NCBI GenBank assembly: GCA_900771335.1
Contig: CAAGNP010000044.1
Coordinates: forward strand, 9,579 to 73,578
Length of the DNA: 64,000 nucleotides
Source: Rikenellaceae bacterium
Lineage (GTDB): Bacteria; Bacteroidota; Bacteroidia; Bacteroidales; UBA932
Direction of reading: 5' to 3'
Both the position numbers and the translations under genes were made by a program. Numbering within the stretch: position 1 is the first letter of the stretch; each line of letters opens with the position of its first letter. The notes beneath the pieces are model-generated. The model had not been told where the DNA came from. It saw only the letters and a program-made list of their open reading frames with translations, and did no database searches. Below are positions 51,904-60,998 of this stretch, one piece after another.

Positions 51904-54457
51904 ATCTCTTTTTCTTTCCGAACAGCTGGAAGTAGATCTCTTTGAAGACCATTACCGGGGCTGTTATCAGGATGAGGGAGATCCAGGTGGAGATGCTTAG
52001 TGGCTCGGTCTGGAATACTTTTCCTCCAAACTGTACGATAAGAATGGTCGCCACAAGTACAAACGCTATGATACCTGTGAATTTGCCATTTTTGGTAAGT
52101 CCGTCGAAGACAGATTTATTCTTGCCGATAACACGGGCATTGAACATATTCCACCAGTTGATCATCATATAGAATGCGAAGAACATGCTTGGGGTGATTC
52201 TTGACATCCCCTCCATATTGTTCATCCCCCAAAGGATAAATGTACACAAGATCCATACGAAGCCACCGAATCCGAATATCGCTTTGGCCAGAGACTTGTC
52301 TATAATGAATTCGTTGTGATCCCTCGGTTTATCTTTAAGTACCCTCTCATCAGCAGGTTCTGATGCCAGTGCAATGGCAGCAAGCGAGTCCATCACAAGA
52401 TTTATCCACAGGAACTGTGTTACTGTGAAAGGCATCTCTACACCTACAAGTGGTCCGAATAGCACGATAAGACATGCAGATACGTTGATTGAGAGTTGCA
52501 GGAAGAAGAAGTTCTTGATGTTCTTGTACAGTGAACGGCCCCACTTCACGCCAGTAACGATAGATGGGAATGCATCATCAAGAAGAACGATGTCGGCAGC
52601 CTCTTTGGCCACAGATGTACCTGTACCCATAGCGATACCTACATCTGCGTAGTTTAGAGAAGGGGAGTCATTTACACCGTCACCAGTCATAGCGCATACA
52701 AGACCTTTGGCCTGTGCCCATTTGAGGATGTCGAGTTTGTTGGATGGGGTACATCTGGCGATGACATTAGGGAATTCACGACCGTTTTTAGGATTCTCAA
52801 TGGCTGTCCAGAAGTCTTTAGCCTCGATAGCCCAAATGTTCTGGAATCCGGCCTGACGTGCTATCTCTCCACCGGTCTTGAAGTTATCACCGGTCATCAT
52901 CACCACATCGATACCTGCCTCATAGCACTTCTCGATGGCGGCAGGCACATCTGAACGGACAGGGTCCTCGATAAACCAGGTACCGATATATGTACAGTGG
53001 GCCAATGCCTCTTTTGCATCAAGCTTCTCTTTGATAGAGTCAAAGTCTGCACCTGATATCATAGCGGCAGAGATAGCCCTTCTCCCTCTGTCCTGCTGTT
53101 TAGAGACCTCTTTCATGTATGTCTCATCTTTGATAATCTTAGATACCACTTCAGGGGCACCTTTAATTACGATAATCTCTTCGCCGCCATCTTTTTTACG
53201 GGCAGATGTGACCATATATTTCCAGGCACTTGAGAATGGAATTCTCGAAAGCACCTCATATTCGCTGCGGATTCTCTCGGACTTCTCTTCACCGATGGAT
53301 TTTAGGATGGCACACTCGGTAGGGTTACCCAGAGGGAGACCGTTGTTTGACCAGTTGGCAGTGGAGTTGATGGCTCCTATAATATCCATTATCTCCTTGT
53401 CATCGTCCTTCACATCCCTATCCACCACAGTCATACTGTTCTGTGTGAGTGTGCCGGTCTTGTCGGTAAATATCACATTTACAGCACCTACTGTCTCACA
53501 GGCGTGCATCTTCTTCACGAGGTTGTTCTCTCTGGCCATAGTCTTCATCGAGAAAGCCAAGGCCAATGTCACAGATAGTGGAAGACCCTCGGGAACAGCT
53601 ACGATGATCACCACGATGGCGCTCATCAGGAATGCAAGTTCTTTGGTAACTGTGGAGATGGTCCACTCAAAATGGTGACTTCCGAATGCGAAGTCCCAGT
53701 GCATAAGGTTAAGCACCACGAACATGGTGGTAGCTATCACGAAAGCAGCAATACTGATCTTCCCTGCCAGCTCTTCAAGTTTGATCTGCAGAGGGGTCTG
53801 CGCATTGGTCTCCTCCGAAGCCTGACGGGTGGTCTTACCTATCTCTGTCTCGTCACCCACTTTCACCACTACACCCTCACCCATGCCCTGCTCGATAGTG
53901 GTGCCGCGGAGAAGCTGGTTAGGTGCAAATCCCGACCCTTCGTAAGGCTCGGTCATCGCATACTTCGCTACCGCAACAGATTCACCTGTCATCGCAGCCT
54001 CGGAAACCTTCATATCCACCGCTCCGATCAGCTCAATGTCTGCCGGGATCTCATCACCTGCAGAGAGGATTACAAGGTCGCCCACGACCAATTGGTCTTT
54101 GGTAATCTCGATCACCACTCCGTTGCGGCGTACCTTCACAGGTTCGAAGTCCTTGTCGTTTTTCATCGCATCGAACTTCTTTTTCGCGCTGTACTCCTGC
54201 CAGAAGCCCACACCTGTGGCCAAAAGGATAGCGAGGATGATACCGATAGACTCGGTGAAATCACCCTCCTTGATTCCGATAGCGAGGGTAATTGCTGTCG
54301 CAACAAGCAATATTATGATGATAGGATCCTTGAATTTTTCAAAATAAAGTTTCCACCATGGGGTGTCGGGAGGTGGGGTCAAAAGGTTCGGACCATATTT
54401 CTCTCTGCTCTGCAGTACTTCCTGATCAGAAAGGCCTTTATTATAAATTTCGCTCAT
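51902..54457 (-). CDS. calcium-translocating P-type ATPase
   Basis: The 851-residue P2-type ATPase has an actuator TGES, phosphorylation motif DKTGTLTQNS, TGDNFKTGGEIARQAG, and hinge MTGDGVNDSPSL. The membrane motif PEGLP is in helix 4 and NLVMDSLAAIALA in helix 6, both matching Ca2+ pumps of the PMCA/SERCA type. It exports Ca2+ across the inner membrane. Confidence 0.92.
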   Translation of the reverse strand: MSEIYNKGLSDQEVLQSREKYGPNLLTPPPDTPWWKLYFEKFKDPIIIILLVATAITLAIGIKEGDFTESIGIILAILLATGVGFWQEYSAKKKFDAMKNDKDFEPVKVRRNGVVIEITKDQLVVGDLVILSAGDEIPADIELIGAVDMKVSEAAMTGESVAVAKYAMTEPYEGSGFAPNQLLRGTTIEQGMGEGVVVKVGDETEIGKTTRQASEETNAQTPLQIKLEELAGKISIAAFVIATTMFVVLNLMHWDFAFGSHHFEWTISTVTKELAFLMSAIVVIIVAVPEGLPLSVTLALAFSMKTMARENNLVKKMHACETVGAVNVIFTDKTGTLTQNSMTVVDRDVKDDDKEIMDIIGAINSTANWSNNGLPLGNPTECAILKSIGEEKSERIRSEYEVLSRIPFSSAWKYMVTSARKKDGGEEIIVIKGAPEVVSKIIKDETYMKEVSKQQDRGRRAISAAMISGADFDSIKEKLDAKEALAHCTYIGTWFIEDPVRSDVPAAIEKCYEAGIDVVMMTGDNFKTGGEIARQAGFQNIWAIEAKDFWTAIENPKNGREFPNVIARCTPSNKLDILKWAQAKGLVCAMTGDGVNDSPSLNYADVGIAMGTGTSVAKEAADIVLLDDAFPSIVTGVKWGRSLYKNIKNFFFLQLSINVSACLIVLFGPLVGVEMPFTVTQFLWINLVMDSLAAIALASEPADERVLKDKPRDHNEFIIDKSLAKAIFGFGGFVWILCTFILWGMNNMEGMSRITPSMFFAFYMMINWWNMFNARVIGKNKSVFDGLTKNGKFTGIIAFVLVATILIVQFGGKVFQTEPLSISTWISLILITAPVMVFKEIYFQLFGKKKR

Positions 54458-54480
54458 AGATTTTGTCGTATAATGATTTG

Positions 54481-54488
54481 CAAAGATA
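54481..54488 (-). promoter_or_regulatory. Ca2+-ATPase promoter -7 box (TATCTTTG)
   Basis: TATCTTTG on the minus strand, 23 bases before the ATG at 54457. It directly follows the pruA terminator T-run. Confidence 0.62.
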
Positions 54489-54512
54489 AAAAAAGCCGAC
54501 TTTAAGTCGGCT
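54488..54512 (-). terminator. intrinsic terminator of pruA
   Basis: Perfect 8-bp stem AGCCGACT/AGTCGGCT with a 3-base loop, followed on the minus strand by seven T residues. Confidence 0.85.
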
Positions 54513-54558
54513 CTTTGTATGCAAAAAATGTGCTATAAGTATTTCTTTTGCTTTCTGG

Positions 54559-56184
54559 TTATTTCATATATGTATATCTGTAGTCGGTAGGGGTGACAAG
54601 GGTCTCCTTGATGGCTCTTGGGATTACCCAGCGGATGAGGTTGAATTCGCCTCCGGCCTTGTCGTTGGTACCCGATGCACGTGAGCCGCCGAATGGCTGC
54701 ATACCCACTACCGCTCCGGTAGGTTTGTCGTTGATGTAGAAGTTGCCGGCAGTGTATCGGAGGGCGTCTGCCACCTTCTGGACTGCCACACGGTCCCTTC
54801 CGAATACCGCGCCGGTCAAACCATAAGGTGAAGTGGTGTCACAAAGTTTGATAGCCTCTTCAAGGTCAGCATCTTCATAGACATATACTGTAAGTACAGG
54901 TCCGAAGATCTCCTCTTCGATAGATTTGAAGTGAGGGTTTGATGTCTGGATAACTGTAGGCTCCACAAAGTAGCCTTTAGATTTGTCGCACTTGCCACCC
55001 ACTACGATTTCAGCATCAGGGGCAGCTTTTGCATACTCGATATATGAAGAGATGTTGTCAAATGATGTCTCGTCGATAACGGCATTGATGAAGTTGTCGA
55101 AGTCACATACATCACCCATGCTCACCTCATCAGCACGTCTTCTAATACCCTCCAGGATATCGTTCCATAGCGATTTTGGTGCATACATACGTGATGCGGC
55201 CGAGCATTTCTGACCCTGGAACTCAAATGCTCCGCAGAATGCTGCATTGGCCACCTCCTCAGCATTTGCAGAAGGGTGTACGAAGATGAAGTCCTTGCCA
55301 CCGGTCTCACCTACCAGACGGGGGTATGATTTGTATTGGCCGATCCTCTCACCCACCTGTCTCCAAAGGGTGTTGAAGGTGGCGCTTGATCCTGTGAAGT
55401 GGATACCTGCCAAATCTGGTGATTCGAGGGTGTGCTTGCCGATGAGGGCACCGCTTCCGCAGAGGAAGTTCACTACACCTGCAGGGAGACCTGCCTCTTC
55501 GTAGATCTTCATAAGGTAGTAGTTTGAAAGGATGGCTGTGGTAGAGGTCTTCCATACTGTGGTGTTACCCATAAGTACAGGTGACATATTCAGGTTCGAA
55601 GCGATAGAGGTGAAGTTGAATGGGCTTACCGCCAATACGAAACCTTCAAGTCCTCTGTACTCTACACTGTTGATTTGACCAGGGGCACTCTTTGGCTGTG
55701 TGCTGTATATTTTGGAAGCGAAGGCGACATTGTATCTGAAAAAGTCTACTGTCTCGCACGCTGCGTCGATCTCTGCCTGGTAGATGTTTTTGCTCTGGCC
55801 GAGCATACACGATGCATTGATCAGTGCGCGGTATTTGCCGGCGATAAGGTCGGCTATTTTAAGCATTATGGTAGCTCTTACTGTCCAGTCAAGTTCTGAC
55901 CACTCTTTGCGGGCGCGGAGCGCTGCGTCAATAGCCATCTTCACCTCTTTTTCACCTGCCTTATGGTATCTTGCGAGGACGTGGCCGTGGTCGTGTGGCA
56001 TCACCACTTCACCCATATCGCCTGTGCGGACCTCTTTACCATCGATGATAAGGGGAATCTCCACTACTGTTTTCTTCTGTCTTTTGAGTTCTGCCTCAAG
56101 AGCTTCTCTCTCAGGGCTACCTTTCAAATAAGATTTCACAGGCTCATTGGCCGGAAGTGGGAAAGAATAAATAGAGTTGTTCAT
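54559..56184 (-). CDS. pruA: L-glutamate gamma-semialdehyde dehydrogenase (P5C dehydrogenase)
   Basis: The 541-residue aldehyde dehydrogenase has AVSPFNFTSIASNLN, HFTGSSATFNTLWRQVGE, the general base in LVGETGGKDFIFV, the nucleophile Cys in FQGQKCSAASRMY, EEIFGPVLTVYVY and FGGSRASGTNDKAGG. It oxidises glutamate semialdehyde to glutamate at the end of proline and ornithine catabolism. No proline dehydrogenase gene is adjacent. The gene starts 17 bases after queH and is probably co-transcribed with it. Confidence 0.93.
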   Translation of the reverse strand: MNNSIYSFPLPANEPVKSYLKGSPEREALEAELKRQKKTVVEIPLIIDGKEVRTGDMGEVVMPHDHGHVLARYHKAGEKEVKMAIDAALRARKEWSELDWTVRATIMLKIADLIAGKYRALINASCMLGQSKNIYQAEIDAACETVDFFRYNVAFASKIYSTQPKSAPGQINSVEYRGLEGFVLAVSPFNFTSIASNLNMSPVLMGNTTVWKTSTTAILSNYYLMKIYEEAGLPAGVVNFLCGSGALIGKHTLESPDLAGIHFTGSSATFNTLWRQVGERIGQYKSYPRLVGETGGKDFIFVHPSANAEEVANAAFCGAFEFQGQKCSAASRMYAPKSLWNDILEGIRRRADEVSMGDVCDFDNFINAVIDETSFDNISSYIEYAKAAPDAEIVVGGKCDKSKGYFVEPTVIQTSNPHFKSIEEEIFGPVLTVYVYEDADLEEAIKLCDTTSPYGLTGAVFGRDRVAVQKVADALRYTAGNFYINDKPTGAVVGMQPFGGSRASGTNDKAGGEFNLIRWVIPRAIKETLVTPTDYRYTYMK

Positions 56185-56201
56185 AATGTATTGTTTTTAA
56201 A

Positions 56202-56759
56202 TTATTTATTGTTTTTCATCGAGTATTCGCAACCGCAGTACTGCTGATTGTAGAACTGCTTGGCAAGCTCATTGCGCCTCTCATAGAGTCCCCCCTTGCG
56301 CCAGTTCCTGTCCCAAAATGTGGCCCCGCCGGGGTATTGCGAAGCTGCCCAATTGCCTGCGGCAATAATCTGGTTAAGGTCCTTCCAACGGGATGATGCG
56401 AGTGTGGTGGTGAAGCAGTCGAAGCCGTGTTCTGAGGCGTATTGCGCAGTGCGCAGAAGGCGGTACCTGAAACATTCCAGACACCGTGCCCCCCTCTCGG
56501 GCTCTGAGGCCAGATGGCAAAGCTCCTTACGCCATCCGTCGTGTTCGGCGGCCCAGTCTCTGTCATCGTAATCAACTATGGGGACCCCTATCTGTGCAGC
56601 ATACCGCACTATCTCCTCTTTTCTCCTGAGATACTCCTCCTGGGGGAATATGTTCGGATTGTAGAAGAAAATGGTGGTGGCATAATTATTGTCCTGCAAC
56701 CATTCGAGGATGGCTGCAGAGCAAGGTGCGCAGCAGGAGTGTAACAGTACTGTAGTCAT
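56202..56759 (-). CDS. queH: epoxyqueuosine reductase QueH
   Basis: The 185-residue DUF208 protein has LLHSCCAPCSAAIL with the paired-Cys motif, IFFYNPNIFP, ARCLECFRYRL with the second Cys pair, and FTTTLASSRWKD. QueH reduces epoxyqueuosine to queuosine in tRNA and replaces QueG. The Cys residues for the iron-sulfur centre are intact. It is divergent from the patatin gene with 13 bases between start codons. Confidence 0.92.
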   Translation of the reverse strand: MTTVLLHSCCAPCSAAILEWLQDNNYATTIFFYNPNIFPQEEYLRRKEEIVRYAAQIGVPIVDYDDRDWAAEHDGWRKELCHLASEPERGARCLECFRYRLLRTAQYASEHGFDCFTTTLASSRWKDLNQIIAAGNWAASQYPGGATFWDRNWRKGGLYERRNELAKQFYNQQYCGCEYSMKNNK

Positions 56760-56765
56760 ACCTTA

Positions 56766-56773
56766 CAAATATA
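56766..56773 (-). promoter_or_regulatory. queH promoter -7 box (TATATTTG)
   Basis: TATATTTG on the minus strand, 6 bases before the queH ATG; its first base is also the A of the patatin ATG. Confidence 0.62.
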
Positions 56774-57645
56774 TGAAATTTTTAACTTTATTACTCATAA
56801 TGGCTTTATCAATCGGATCAGAAAAAGCAATCGCTCAGGAACAAAAACCCAAAGTGGGTGTATTCCTCAGCGGTGGAGGTGCATTGGGCTTTGCCCATAT
56901 CGGTATGCTTCAGGCAATGGAGGAGGTGGGTGTCACCCCAGATTATGTAGCGGGGGCGAGTATGGGGGCACTGGTAGGGGCAGTATATTCTGCGGGGAAA
57001 TCACCGGAAGAGATCAAGAAAATAGTACTGGATGAGAAGCTTTACCGGAAATCAAGACTGTTTTCACTCTCCGGAGCAAAGGTAAAAGGGGTCTCCCTCT
57101 CTTCACATAAAAAGGTGAGAAAGATATTGGAAAAATATATTGGGACAGACAATTTTGCTGAGCTTCAGAGACACTATATGGTCAGTGTATCCAATCTGAC
57201 CCAATCTACAACAGAGGTAAAGGATTCAGGAGGCCATCTTATTGACTGGGTTCTGGCATCAATGTCGATACCGGCTGTTTTCGAACCGGTGGTTATGGAT
57301 GGCAATATATATATCGACGGTGGATCGCTTAACCATTTCCCTACAAAAGAGATACGGGAAAAGGTAGATATACTCATAGGGGTGGATGTGATGCCAGGGA
57401 AAGACACTGTCTCCATAAGTAATATCCCCGATATGATATCCAGTTATATACACTCTGTGGCGATGATAAGTGGAAAAGAAGGGAGGGCACTATGTGACTA
57501 TCTGATAGATTCGCCGGCTATCAACTATTACCGTATTATGGATTTTGAAAAGTTTGAGGAGATATACAACTACGGGTACGAGACGATGAAGAAATATCTG
57601 GAGGACCACCCTGAACTTATGAAGGATGTCTCCCGTTGCCAGTGA
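56773..57645 (+). CDS. patatin-like phospholipase (RssA/NTE type)
   Basis: The ATG at 56773 gives a signal peptide (FLTLLLIMALSIGSEKAIAQ); a longer frame from 56689 lies inside queH. The 290-residue enzyme has the oxyanion loop FLSGGGALGFAHIG, the nucleophile GASMG and the catalytic Asp of IDGGSLNHFP. It is predicted to hydrolyse lipids in the periplasm or envelope. It lacks the C-terminal BamA-like barrel seen in longer Bacteroidota patatins. The promoter must lie within queH. Confidence 0.9.
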   Translation: MKFLTLLLIMALSIGSEKAIAQEQKPKVGVFLSGGGALGFAHIGMLQAMEEVGVTPDYVAGASMGALVGAVYSAGKSPEEIKKIVLDEKLYRKSRLFSLSGAKVKGVSLSSHKKVRKILEKYIGTDNFAELQRHYMVSVSNLTQSTTEVKDSGGHLIDWVLASMSIPAVFEPVVMDGNIYIDGGSLNHFPTKEIREKVDILIGVDVMPGKDTVSISNIPDMISSYIHSVAMISGKEGRALCDYLIDSPAINYYRIMDFEKFEEIYNYGYETMKKYLEDHPELMKDVSRCQ

Positions 57646-57678
57646 TCTTCGGCTTTCCTGTAGATATTTATAGGAAGC

Positions 57679-57713
57679 GGGCCAGGTGGAAGCATTTTTA
57701 TTCCACCTGGCCC
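57679..57713. terminator. 13-bp hairpin after the patatin gene
   Basis: GGGCCAGGTGGAA pairs perfectly with TTCCACCTGGCCC around GCATTTTTA. It lies between convergent genes. There is no downstream T-run, so it may be an RNA-stabilising hairpin or a weak terminator. Confidence 0.5.
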
Positions 57714-57740
57714 ACTTGTATAGGTTAATCTTAAAATTTC

Positions 57741-58997
57741 TTATTCCATAATGGAAGCGGCAACGATGTTGGCTACGACACCGCGGGTTCTGGCTACTAC
57801 GCCGGCAGCATCTGAAGGGTGAACTCTGTTGGTCAGAAGGATCACGCAGCAGTTGTTGTCCATGTCGAACAACATAGATGTTCCGGTATAACCAGTGTGA
57901 ACGAAAGTGTTTGGCTGAGTAAGGAAGATGTCACCTTTGGTACCTGCACCGGTAGTGTATGTGTCCCAACCAAGGTTTCTCTCGATAGATGGATCGTTGG
58001 TTTTAGGGTTGGTCATCATAGTCTCTACCATTAGAGGACTAAGTACTCTGTGCCCTTTGATCTCACCTTTGTTCAGAATAGCGGCAGCGATTACAGCCAG
58101 ATCCTCAGCGTTTGAGAATACACCGGCGTTGCCTGAGTTACCCATATTCACTACACGTGCGATAGGGTCATGGACATCACCCAAGAAAGGTTTGCCGTTC
58201 TCCACCTCTGTAGGTGCTACCAATGACATGAAATCTGGGGCAACAGTTGAAAGTGCCTTTGCACGTGCCTCAGGATCAAGTGGCAAGTATGAGGTGTGTT
58301 TAAGACCAAGTTTGCCAAATACATTCTGCTGTGCATATTCGTAAAGTTTAAGACCTGTAACATTCTGTAGGATGTTTTGTAGGGTAACGAAGTTAAGACA
58401 GCTGTATGTGTATCCTGTAGTTGGTTTGTATAGTAGAGGAAGCTCCTGTGCTATGTGTTTGATAAGTGAATCAGGTGTAGCAGGGCCATATTTTGCTAAA
58501 TAGGAAGGGGTATTGATGTAAGATACAATACCGGATGAGTGAGAAAGGAGGTCCTGTACCCTGATAGAGGTCTTGCGGCCTGTCTCAGGATCAACCCAGC
58601 GTTGGAAGCCCGGAATGTACATCTCTACAGGGTCAGTAAGGCGGACTTTACCATTCTCCACGAGTTGCAGGAATGAAAGTGTGGTTCCCACACATTTGCT
58701 TACTGAAGCCATATCGAAGATGGTGTTCTCGGTCATCTTCACTGTGTCAGGGAATACCTGTTTGTTGCCATAGGCTTTAAGATATGCGATCTTATCACCC
58801 CTTACGACAGCCAATACGGCGCCTGGGATTTCAGATTTGGCGATAGCCTGATTGATGACACTGTCTGCGAGCTGGAGTCTCTCTGAGCACATCCCTACAG
58901 ATTCAGGTGATACTTTTTCAAGTTTTGTGCTGCCTGAATTGCATACACAGCTGGAAATCATTACAGCTGAAATGAGAAGAAATAGTACTTTTTTCAT
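57741..58997 (-). CDS. beta-lactamase-fold serine hydrolase lipoprotein
   Basis: The 418-residue product has a lipoprotein signal (MISSCVC), the nucleophile tetrad in MASVSK (Ser-x-x-Lys), YSCLN (Tyr-x-Asn) and a late HTGYTGTS in place of the KTG box. It is a class C beta-lactamase-like esterase or D-amino-acid peptidase acting on envelope substrates. It starts 18 bases after the aroD-aroA stop and appears co-transcribed with the shikimate genes. Confidence 0.87.
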   Translation of the reverse strand: MKKVLFLLISAVMISSCVCNSGSTKLEKVSPESVGMCSERLQLADSVINQAIAKSEIPGAVLAVVRGDKIAYLKAYGNKQVFPDTVKMTENTIFDMASVSKCVGTTLSFLQLVENGKVRLTDPVEMYIPGFQRWVDPETGRKTSIRVQDLLSHSSGIVSYINTPSYLAKYGPATPDSLIKHIAQELPLLYKPTTGYTYSCLNFVTLQNILQNVTGLKLYEYAQQNVFGKLGLKHTSYLPLDPEARAKALSTVAPDFMSLVAPTEVENGKPFLGDVHDPIARVVNMGNSGNAGVFSNAEDLAVIAAAILNKGEIKGHRVLSPLMVETMMTNPKTNDPSIERNLGWDTYTTGAGTKGDIFLTQPNTFVHTGYTGTSMLFDMDNNCCVILLTNRVHPSDAAGVVARTRGVVANIVAASIME

Positions 58998-59015
58998 ATA
59001 ATCGATTATTGTTAT

Positions 59016-60998
59016 TTATTTCTCTTTAAGTGATTTGAATGTGGGGAGGAATTTTGGGAATGATTTGTTTATGCACTCCACTATATCCACCTCCATCTTC
59101 TCCGGGGTTCCCAATGAGGCAATGTGGATAGCCATGGCGATACGGTGATCGTTGAATGACTTGTAGGTCCCTTTGGCAATATTTTTACCTTCCACAATGC
59201 GCCTTGCATACGAGATGCCGTTTATATACATTGTCCCATCTTCAATGGATACATCCACACCCATTTTTTGCAGACTCTCCATTATGGTCTCTTTCCTGTT
59301 GCTCTCTTTGGTGCGTAGCCTGTCGACCCCTTTGATGGCACTCTCCCCTTCGCAGAATGATGCAAGCACAGCCAGTGCCGGGAAGAGGTCAGGAGAATTG
59401 GTGGCGTCGTATTCAAATGCCCTCAGGTGTGAGCATTTGACAATAAGGCCGTCCGGGGTCTCTTCGATGTATCCGCCACAGCCTCTGACGATATCCACAA
59501 TTGCCCTGTCGGCCTGATGGCTTCCCATCTCCAGACCACGGATTTTCAAGTTTCCGAAGAGGGCCCCTGCCACGATGAAATTGGAAGCGGAGCTCCAGTC
59601 CCCTTCAATGGAGAATGATGCCGGCTGGTAGCTCTGTTTGCCGGGGATGGTGAATACCAGTCGATCCTCTTCCTGTGATACCTCGATGGCAATTCCGAAT
59701 TTTTTCAGAACATCCAGGGTGAGCTGGATATATGGCAGGCTTGTGGCATTGGTCACGGTAAGTGTACTGTTCTTTTTACTTAAAGGTAGCGCCATAAGCA
59801 GTCCGGAGATAAGCTGAGAGCCCTTTTTGCCGGAGATGGTCACTTTTCCGCCAGACAATGGTCCGCTGATTACTGCAGGGAGGGTATTCTCCGCTGAGAG
59901 GATACATTTGGCGTCAAACTCCTCAAGCGACTCCTTGCATCCGTACATCTCCCTTTTCAGAAGTGTTCCCGAACCGGTGATGGTAACACCCTCTCCAAGT
60001 TGGGCTGCAAGTGGGATGCACAGACGGGAAAGCAGTCCCGATTCCCCAACGAACAGGTTAATGGTATGCGGGGTAATGATGGATGCTGGGAGCATAGGGT
60101 GTATCTGCGCGGTTTGTTTTGCAAATTCCTTGAATCCTTTGCTGTGAATGGTTATGGTCTCGCCCAATACATCCACCCCGGCTCCAATCTGCTTGGATAC
60201 TCCGAGTGCAAAGTCTATGTCGTCACATCTGCTGAGGTTCTGGAATTCGCTCTCCCCCTTTGCGAGCGATGCCGCTATGATTGCCCTCTGGGCAACACTT
60301 TTTGATGCAGGGATGGTGATTTCTCCCGCTATTTTATTGCCCGGGGCAAACTCTGCCATCTGCTGATATGAGAATTGTCCGATATTCCATTTGTCCCCGC
60401 TGCTTAGAGTGCAGTACATAAACGGTGCCCCTATGTTGAGGGCTTCAAATCGGGTATAACGCCCGATTTTTCCCATAGTAAAGGCAATTAGGGAGGTCCC
60501 TTCTCCAAGTTCCCCCTTGCGGTGCAATTCGTAGAGCTGCATCACCCTCTCGGCATCCTGGATCGAGAGTGCCTCGGTGCAGACTTTGATAATATCCGCA
60601 CCCCTTTTGACAGCCCTTCTGCACACATCCTTCAGTTCGCCGGTCTGAGGGGTAGAGGTATAGTTATGGTATGAAAATATCTTCTTCAACCCCCTTTTTT
60701 TGAGGGTGGGGGCCAATGACTGGAAAAATGAATCTGAGGACAATACATCCACATCGATGTACTTTGCACCCGACTGCACAGCTATTTCTGCCAAGTGTCT
60801 GGTGCTCTTGCGGCACACCGCAATCAGTGGAACTTTGGCCTCGAGAAACAGCTGCTCCACCTCTTTTTCAGAGAGATTGCAAAGGTCAAGACGTATCTCC
60901 GCAATAAGGTCGGGAAACTTCTTGAGAAGCTTCTCGCACTTCTTGACGGATTTTACGCAATCGTCATATTTATAGTCAGTTATACTAATACAATACAT
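59016..60998 (-). CDS. bifunctional type I 3-dehydroquinate dehydratase / EPSP synthase fusion
   Basis: Residues 1 to about 217 of the 660-residue protein are a type I dehydroquinase: IAEIRLDLC, catalytic His in IFSYHNYTSTP, Schiff-base Lys in ADIIKVCTEA and FTMGKIGRYTR. Residues about 225-655 are EPSP synthase: EITIPASKSVAQRA, DDIDFALG, FVGESGLLSRL, GDWSSASNF, NSPDLFPALAVLA and RLRTKESNRKE. Together they catalyse shikimate-pathway steps 3 and 6. The join is continuous, with no stop or frameshift. The gene overlaps the aroB stop by 14 bases. The glyphosate-loop residues differ from the E. coli enzyme. Confidence 0.92.
   Translation of the reverse strand: MYCISITDYKYDDCVKSVKKCEKLLKKFPDLIAEIRLDLCNLSEKEVEQLFLEAKVPLIAVCRKSTRHLAEIAVQSGAKYIDVDVLSSDSFFQSLAPTLKKRGLKKIFSYHNYTSTPQTGELKDVCRRAVKRGADIIKVCTEALSIQDAERVMQLYELHRKGELGEGTSLIAFTMGKIGRYTRFEALNIGAPFMYCTLSSGDKWNIGQFSYQQMAEFAPGNKIAGEITIPASKSVAQRAIIAASLAKGESEFQNLSRCDDIDFALGVSKQIGAGVDVLGETITIHSKGFKEFAKQTAQIHPMLPASIITPHTINLFVGESGLLSRLCIPLAAQLGEGVTITGSGTLLKREMYGCKESLEEFDAKCILSAENTLPAVISGPLSGGKVTISGKKGSQLISGLLMALPLSKKNSTLTVTNATSLPYIQLTLDVLKKFGIAIEVSQEEDRLVFTIPGKQSYQPASFSIEGDWSSASNFIVAGALFGNLKIRGLEMGSHQADRAIVDIVRGCGGYIEETPDGLIVKCSHLRAFEYDATNSPDLFPALAVLASFCEGESAIKGVDRLRTKESNRKETIMESLQKMGVDVSIEDGTMYINGISYARRIVEGKNIAKGTYKSFNDHRIAMAIHIASLGTPEKMEVDIVECINKSFPKFLPTFKSLKEK

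Noticed and set aside
52935..54505. Long opposite-strand frames (247 and 277 codons) across the Ca2+-ATPase gene
   Set aside because: They are antisense shadows of a gene with all P-type ATPase motifs; no promoter or family match supports them.
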